Assembly: GCF_000420445.1 (NCBI RefSeq)
Contig: NZ_ATUY01000004.1
Location: 1 to 64,000, forward strand
Origin: Actinotignum urinale DSM 15805
GTDB lineage: Bacteria; Actinomycetota; Actinomycetes; Actinomycetales; Actinomycetaceae
Length of the DNA stretch: 64,000 nt
Direction: 5' to 3'
Made by a program: the position numbers and the translations under genes. Each line of letters opens with the position of its first letter. The first letter of the stretch is position 1. The notes beneath the pieces are model-generated. The model was not told the origin of the DNA. It was given only the letters and a program-made list of their open reading frames with translations, and did not search any database. Positions 61,064-64,000 of this stretch are shown piece after piece.

Positions 61064-62665
61064 TTACAAAAATAAAATGCCGCGGCTGTCATAGACTGAC
61101 TCGCTCGTATCGCATCCCATGCGGATCGCTCGGTCGAGTGCCATTACAAGCGCAACGGCACCGTCGACTTTCTCGGTGGATTTGGCTTTGTCGATTTTGA
61201 TATTTCCAGCAGGATCGGTTCGGATGAAGATGTTATCCATCATCCAGCGAAGGACGGGTTGTCCGCCGTGTGCGAGGCGCTTGGAAAGCACGAGGTTCAT
61301 CAGTTCTTTGGTGGGAGGCGACATCGAAGCAAAGCCCTGACCGAAAGGAACGACCGTAAAGCCGATGTTCTCTAAGTTCTGCACCATCTGAACGGCTCCC
61401 CAGCGGTCAAAGGCGATCTCCCGGATGTTGAAACGCTCGCCTAAGCGCTCGATGAATTTTTCGATAAAGCCGTAGTGGATGACGTTTCCTTCCGTAGTCT
61501 GCATCGCACCTTCTTTAATCCAGATGTCATAGGGCACATGGTCACGGCGCACTCTTTGTTCTGCATTTTCTTCGGGAATCCAAAAGTACGGAAGGATAGT
61601 GTATTTCTCGTCTTCATCACGGGGCGGAAAGACCAGCACAAAGGCGGTGATGTCGGTGGTGGATGAAAGGTCAAGGCCTCCGTAGCAGATTCTGCCTTCG
61701 AGTGCCTTTTCATCCACATCAAAGGCACAGGCGTCCCATTTGTCCATCGGCATCCAGCGGATTGATTGCTTTACCCACTGGTTCAGGCGAAGCTGACGAA
61801 ACAGGTTCTCCTCCGCGGGGTTTTCTTTAGCCTGCAGGAAGGCGGCTTTCACCTTATCCAGTCCCACCGTGATGCCAAGGGAGGGATTGGCTTTCTTCCA
61901 AACCTCAATATCTGACCAGTCATCGCTTTCTTTAGCACCGTAGATTACGGGATAAAAGGTTGGGTCATGCTTTTTGCCGCGCAGGATATCCAGTGCTTTT
62001 TGATGCTGCTCATAGCAGATGGAATGGGTATCGGTTCCTGCGGTAGTAATCAGAAAGTAGAGCGGCTGCATGCGGGCATCGCCCGAGCCTTTGGTCATGA
62101 CATCAAAAAGCCTTCTGTCCGGAGCGGCGTGAAGCTCGTCGTAGACCACGCCGTGAATGTTTAAGCCGTGCTTGGTATAGGCCTCAGAGGAGAGTACCTG
62201 ATAGAAGCTGTTGGTCGGCTTATAGATGAGCCGCTTTTGTGAGGCTAAAATCTTCACGCGCTTGGCAAGAGCCGGCGACATCTTCACCATATCTTCTGCC
62301 ACGTTAAAAACAATCGATGCCTGCTGACGGTCGGAGGCACAGCCGTAGACTTCGGCTCGCTGTTCACCGTCCCCGCAGCATAAAAGAAGTGCTACAGCTG
62401 CAGCAAGCTCGGATTTTCCCATCTTTTTGGGGATTTCGATGTAAGCGGTGTTGAACTGGCGGTAGCCGTTGGGTTTCAGTACACCGAATAGGTCGCGGAT
62501 GATCCGTTCCTGCCAGTCGATCAGCTCGAAGGGCTTTTCCGCCCATGTGCCCTTGGTGTGCGTGAGGCACTCGATAAAGGAGACGGCATAGTCGGCTTTT
62601 CTCCTGTCATAGTGAGAAGTCTCTGCCATGAACTTGGTCGGCTTATAGTTTTTCAGTTTTCGCAT
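61064..62665 (-). CDS. terminase large subunit
   Basis: This 533-residue packaging motor has an ATPase domain with an atypical Walker A, EIPKKMGKSELAAAV (about 79-93), and Walker B GVVYDELHAAPD (about 172-183) containing the DE pair. The nuclease domain has GGLDLSSTTDITAFV (about 329-343), AFDRWGAVQMV (about 421) and a C-terminal DGAVALVMALDRA with the last acidic residue. It belongs to the group with no small subunit visible next to it: the genes just upstream are accessory ones. AAAGGAGG precedes the ATG. Confidence 0.95.
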   Translation of the reverse strand: MRKLKNYKPTKFMAETSHYDRRKADYAVSFIECLTHTKGTWAEKPFELIDWQERIIRDLFGVLKPNGYRQFNTAYIEIPKKMGKSELAAAVALLLCCGDGEQRAEVYGCASDRQQASIVFNVAEDMVKMSPALAKRVKILASQKRLIYKPTNSFYQVLSSEAYTKHGLNIHGVVYDELHAAPDRRLFDVMTKGSGDARMQPLYFLITTAGTDTHSICYEQHQKALDILRGKKHDPTFYPVIYGAKESDDWSDIEVWKKANPSLGITVGLDKVKAAFLQAKENPAEENLFRQLRLNQWVKQSIRWMPMDKWDACAFDVDEKALEGRICYGGLDLSSTTDITAFVLVFPPRDEDEKYTILPYFWIPEENAEQRVRRDHVPYDIWIKEGAMQTTEGNVIHYGFIEKFIERLGERFNIREIAFDRWGAVQMVQNLENIGFTVVPFGQGFASMSPPTKELMNLVLSKRLAHGGQPVLRWMMDNIFIRTDPAGNIKIDKAKSTEKVDGAVALVMALDRAIRMGCDTSESVYDSRGILFL

Positions 62666-62685
62666 GCCATCCTCCTTTCTGTGGC

Positions 62686-62711
62686 ATAAAAAAAGACCGC
62701 TTCTGCGATCT
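62686..62711 (-). terminator. terminator upstream of the terminase gene
   Basis: AGACCGC/GCGATCT (one mismatch, TTCT loop) is followed on the minus strand by TTTTTTT. It separates the accessory genes from the packaging operon. Confidence 0.7.
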
Positions 62712-62734
62712 CGTCATCAATCTATTTCTACGAG

Positions 62735-62759
62735 CAAAAGAGCCTAATCAGCTCTTTTG
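62735..62759 (-). terminator. second hairpin after the DUF6900 gene
   Basis: CAAAAGAGC and GCTCTTTTG form a 9-bp stem around a 7-base loop, 20 bases past the stop at 62779. The stem itself ends in TTTTG. Confidence 0.6.
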
Positions 62760-62778
62760 TCGGAACGTTCGTTCTTTG

Positions 62779-62961
62779 TTATTTCGTTGCCGCTTTTCCC
62801 GCAGCGTAGGCTTCTTCGAGCATCGCTTTCAGTCCCCAGACCGAAACTTCGATGAAGTCGTCGCCGTCGTTATGCCTGGTTTCAAGGTCGCCTCGATCTT
62901 CGATTTCCCAGTTGTTTTTCTTTGCGATCGCGAGCAGTGTTTTTTCAATCTTCTTTGTCAT
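62779..62961 (-). CDS. DUF6900-type small protein
   Basis: This 60-residue protein starts at the ATG at 62961 (MTKKIEKTLLAIAKKNNWEI), with GGAGG upstream. Its body, LETRHNDGDDFIEVSVWGL then EEAYAAGKAA, matches the small DUF6900 family as I remember it, common in clostridial conjugative elements and prophages. The function is unknown. It is driven by its own element-type promoter copy. Confidence 0.72.
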   Translation of the reverse strand: MTKKIEKTLLAIAKKNNWEIEDRGDLETRHNDGDDFIEVSVWGLKAMLEEAYAAGKAATK

Positions 62962-63002
62962 GGTTTTTTCCTCCTTTGCCTGTGTTCCTTTTGGCATGTA
63001 CA

Positions 63003-63031
63003 TATATCACTCTGTTTGGAGGGAATAGCAA
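63003..63031 (-). promoter_or_regulatory. element-type promoter, copy 2
   Basis: TTGCTA (63026-63031), 17 bases and GATATA (63003-63008). The surrounding 45 or so bases are nearly identical to copy 3, including CCAAACAGAGTGATATATGT. It reads toward the DUF6900 gene. Confidence 0.8.
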
Positions 63032-63054
63032 GTCATTTATCGAGGTTTTTGACC

Positions 63055-63315
63055 TTATTTTTCCGTGTTTCTGAGAAGAAATTCATCGTAAGTGATCAGG
63101 CCGTTATCGTAGTCTTCATAGGCTTTGTTGCCTTTGAAATTCTCACGTTCCTTTTGCTTTCGCTCTTTGTATCGCTTCAGGTATTCGCTGTAGGCGATCT
63201 TTCCTTCGTCGTAGAGCTTCTGTTCCGGCTCCCGTTCGTAGAGCAGGCGCTTCTTTTCCTTTAACTTGGCGGTGGCTTCTAAAAAGCTCTGTCTTTTGGC
63301 TTCTTTGTTTGTCAT
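63055..63315 (-). CDS. hypothetical charged protein, accessory region
   Basis: This 86-residue Lys/Glu-rich helical protein is of unknown function. Two similar short motifs, YDEGKIAYSEYLKRYKE and YDNGLITYDEFLLRNTE, suggest an internal repeat of a SHOCT-like or EF-hand-sized element. AAGGAGG precedes the ATG. It follows the preceding gene by 11 bases in one operon. Confidence 0.7.
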   Translation of the reverse strand: MTNKEAKRQSFLEATAKLKEKKRLLYEREPEQKLYDEGKIAYSEYLKRYKERKQKERENFKGNKAYEDYDNGLITYDEFLLRNTEK

Positions 63316-63326
63316 GGCTTGCCTCC

Positions 63327-63530
63327 TTAGCCTAAAAGCTCATCCAGTTTGCGGTATTCTGCAGCGCGCCGTGCATATTCCTGTTCGAGGCACTGTCTTC
63401 TGAATCCGTTTTTGCAGGCTCTGCCTTCACGCTCGATGCGCTGAAGTTCTGCTTTGCGTGCCTTTAGGATGTCGTAGGCATTTGCTGCATCTTCTTGAAT
63501 GGCGGCTTTATCTTTTTCAAAGGTTGTCAT
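63327..63530 (-). CDS. hypothetical small helical protein, accessory region
   Basis: This 67-residue protein with predicted coiled coil (AAIQEDAANAYDILKARKAE) has two Cys near the middle (ACKNGFRRQC). GGAGG is upstream and its start overlaps the preceding gene by four bases. I do not recognise a family. Confidence 0.68.
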   Translation of the reverse strand: MTTFEKDKAAIQEDAANAYDILKARKAELQRIEREGRACKNGFRRQCLEQEYARRAAEYRKLDELLG

Positions 63531-63889
63531 TTTGTCACCTCCATTTTGAAAGCTGGAATCAAGGCGTGCTCATCGCTTCCGAAGTGCGTATAACGTTCTT
63601 TTACTCTTACAATGCCGTCCAGTTTGCAGCCGAGTTCCTCAAATTTCGCAATGGTTTCAATCAGGCTTGAAAAAGTGCTGGAAATCGTAAACTCCTTAAT
63701 TCCAAACTTTTTTAAGTCCCGGATGATTTCTTCAATATCGTGTTCCCAGATAACATCGGCAAAGTTTGGCAGTTCATTTTCAGCTTCCTTGCTGTAAAGG
63801 TAGGCCTGGGCAAGTGTGGGATGGCAGCCGACATCGCTCCATTTCATTCCTGTTTTGGCGTTTTCTATGGCCTTTACTTCGTACTTCAT
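63527..63889 (-). CDS. hypothetical protein of the DUF7698-like type
   Basis: This 120-residue protein contains KFGIKEFTISSTFSSLIETI (about 62-81) and GSDEHALIPAFKMEV at the end, features I associate with a protein family found next to conjugation and prophage genes in Firmicutes (provisionally DUF7698). Function unknown. AAAGGAGG precedes the ATG at 63889. It is first in a three-gene operon and follows the third copy of the element-type promoter. Confidence 0.68.
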   Translation of the reverse strand: MKYEVKAIENAKTGMKWSDVGCHPTLAQAYLYSKEAENELPNFADVIWEHDIEEIIRDLKKFGIKEFTISSTFSSLIETIAKFEELGCKLDGIVRVKERYTHFGSDEHALIPAFKMEVTK

Positions 63890-63931
63890 CTTGTTTTCCT
63901 CCTTTGGCTTTCTGTGCTTCTTGCATGTACA

Positions 63932-63960
63932 TATATCACTCTGTTTGGAAGAAATAGCAA
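63932..63960 (-). promoter_or_regulatory. element-type promoter, copy 3
   Basis: TTGCTA (63955-63960), 17 bases and GATATA (63932-63937), 43 bases before the start of the gene at 63889. It is nearly identical to copy 2 over about 45 bases. Confidence 0.8.
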
Positions 63961-64000
63961 GTTATTTATCGATATAAAAGCACGTATTTCAAGGTTTTAT

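Larger units (their letters stand above)
33450..64000. mobile_element. Firmicutes-derived mobile segment inserted after hemW
   Basis: Every confident gene from 33.7 kb to the edge is on the minus strand, most with strong GGAGG ribosome sites, and the protein families (MptD-type ECF S component, paired large serine recombinases, SHOCT protein, DUF6900, phi13-type major tail protein) are those of Clostridia/Tissierellia mobile DNA. The host genes to the left are actinobacterial. By eye, 33.7-42.6 kb is markedly AT-richer than both the host part and the phage part (46-64 kb), so the segment is probably composite. The left boundary is approximate; the right one is outside the window. Confidence 0.8.
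42590..64000 (-). mobile_element. prophage: integration module plus siphovirus cassette
   Basis: The block runs from the recombinase pair (42.6-46.6 kb) through lysis, tail, head and packaging genes to the window edge, all transcribed leftward. Every morphogenesis function of an HK97-type siphovirus is present and intact. Replication, lysogeny control and the small terminase subunit are not in the window. Accessory genes at 62.8-63.9 kb look like those of conjugative elements, so it may be a phage-ICE hybrid. The left limit is set just after the recombinase stop. Confidence 0.8.

Overview
The first 33.4 kb is the chromosome of an actinobacterium, probably from the Actinomycetaceae or a close relative (Arcanobacterium/Trueperella-like). 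The evidence is an actinobacterial-type LeuS with a KMGKS loop, the order comEA-comEC-holA ... rpsT ... lepA-trmB-hemW, fused-subunit pntAB, a type II NADH dehydrogenase, a DtxR-family repressor, frequent GTG/TTG starts and a moderate GC content. I assign the group from protein character and gene order, not from a database search.

Host layout: a membrane protein behind a promoter with a poly-C spacer, tRNA-Ala(GGC), a small membrane protein with an apparent ATC start, a HAD phosphatase, ndh, a DtxR-type repressor, a DUF4282-like protein, a PMM-like HAD protein, a HIT protein, leuS, an aldose 1-epimerase, comEA, comEC, holA, pntAB, an FtsX-type ABC exporter divergent from a NarL-type two-component system, rpsT, a remnant ADP-ribosylglycohydrolase, a PH-domain protein, a luciferase-like oxidoreductase, a polar amino-acid ABC importer, and lepA-trmB-hemW. 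Several intergenic spacers are strikingly A/C- or G/T-skewed.

Just after hemW (33.44 kb) the character changes. From about 33.7 kb to the right edge every confident gene lies on the minus strand, has strong GGAGG ribosome sites and looks like Firmicutes (Clostridia/Tissierellia) DNA. Two blocks can be told apart. The first (33.7-42.6 kb, AT-rich) carries an SDR oxidoreductase, a frameshifted gene fragment beside a threefold repeat, and a tight operon: ECF S component, EcfT, double EcfA ATPase, AraC regulator, two half-size ABC transporters. Two tandem near-consensus DtxR/IdeR iron boxes sit between its promoter and first gene, and the AraC plus ABC pair recalls YbtA/YbtPQ. I infer an iron- or metallophore-uptake island.

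The second block (42.6-64 kb) is an integration module (zinc-finger HTH protein, SHOCT protein, two overlapping large serine recombinases) attached to a complete HK97-type siphovirus morphogenesis and lysis cassette: terminase large subunit, portal, ClpP-like protease, capsid, connectors, tail tube, frameshifted tail chaperones, tape measure, Dit, Tal, receptor-binding candidate, holin and GH25 lysin. Three near-identical promoters with exactly 17-bp spacers drive the recombinases and two accessory genes. The right end of the element lies outside the window.

The observations I rate highest are the homopolymeric C9 tract in the spacer of a sigma70-type promoter (possible phase variation in an actinobacterium), the iron-box-controlled ECF/AraC/ABC operon in a cross-phylum mobile element, and the repeated promoter that links the integration module to accessory genes.
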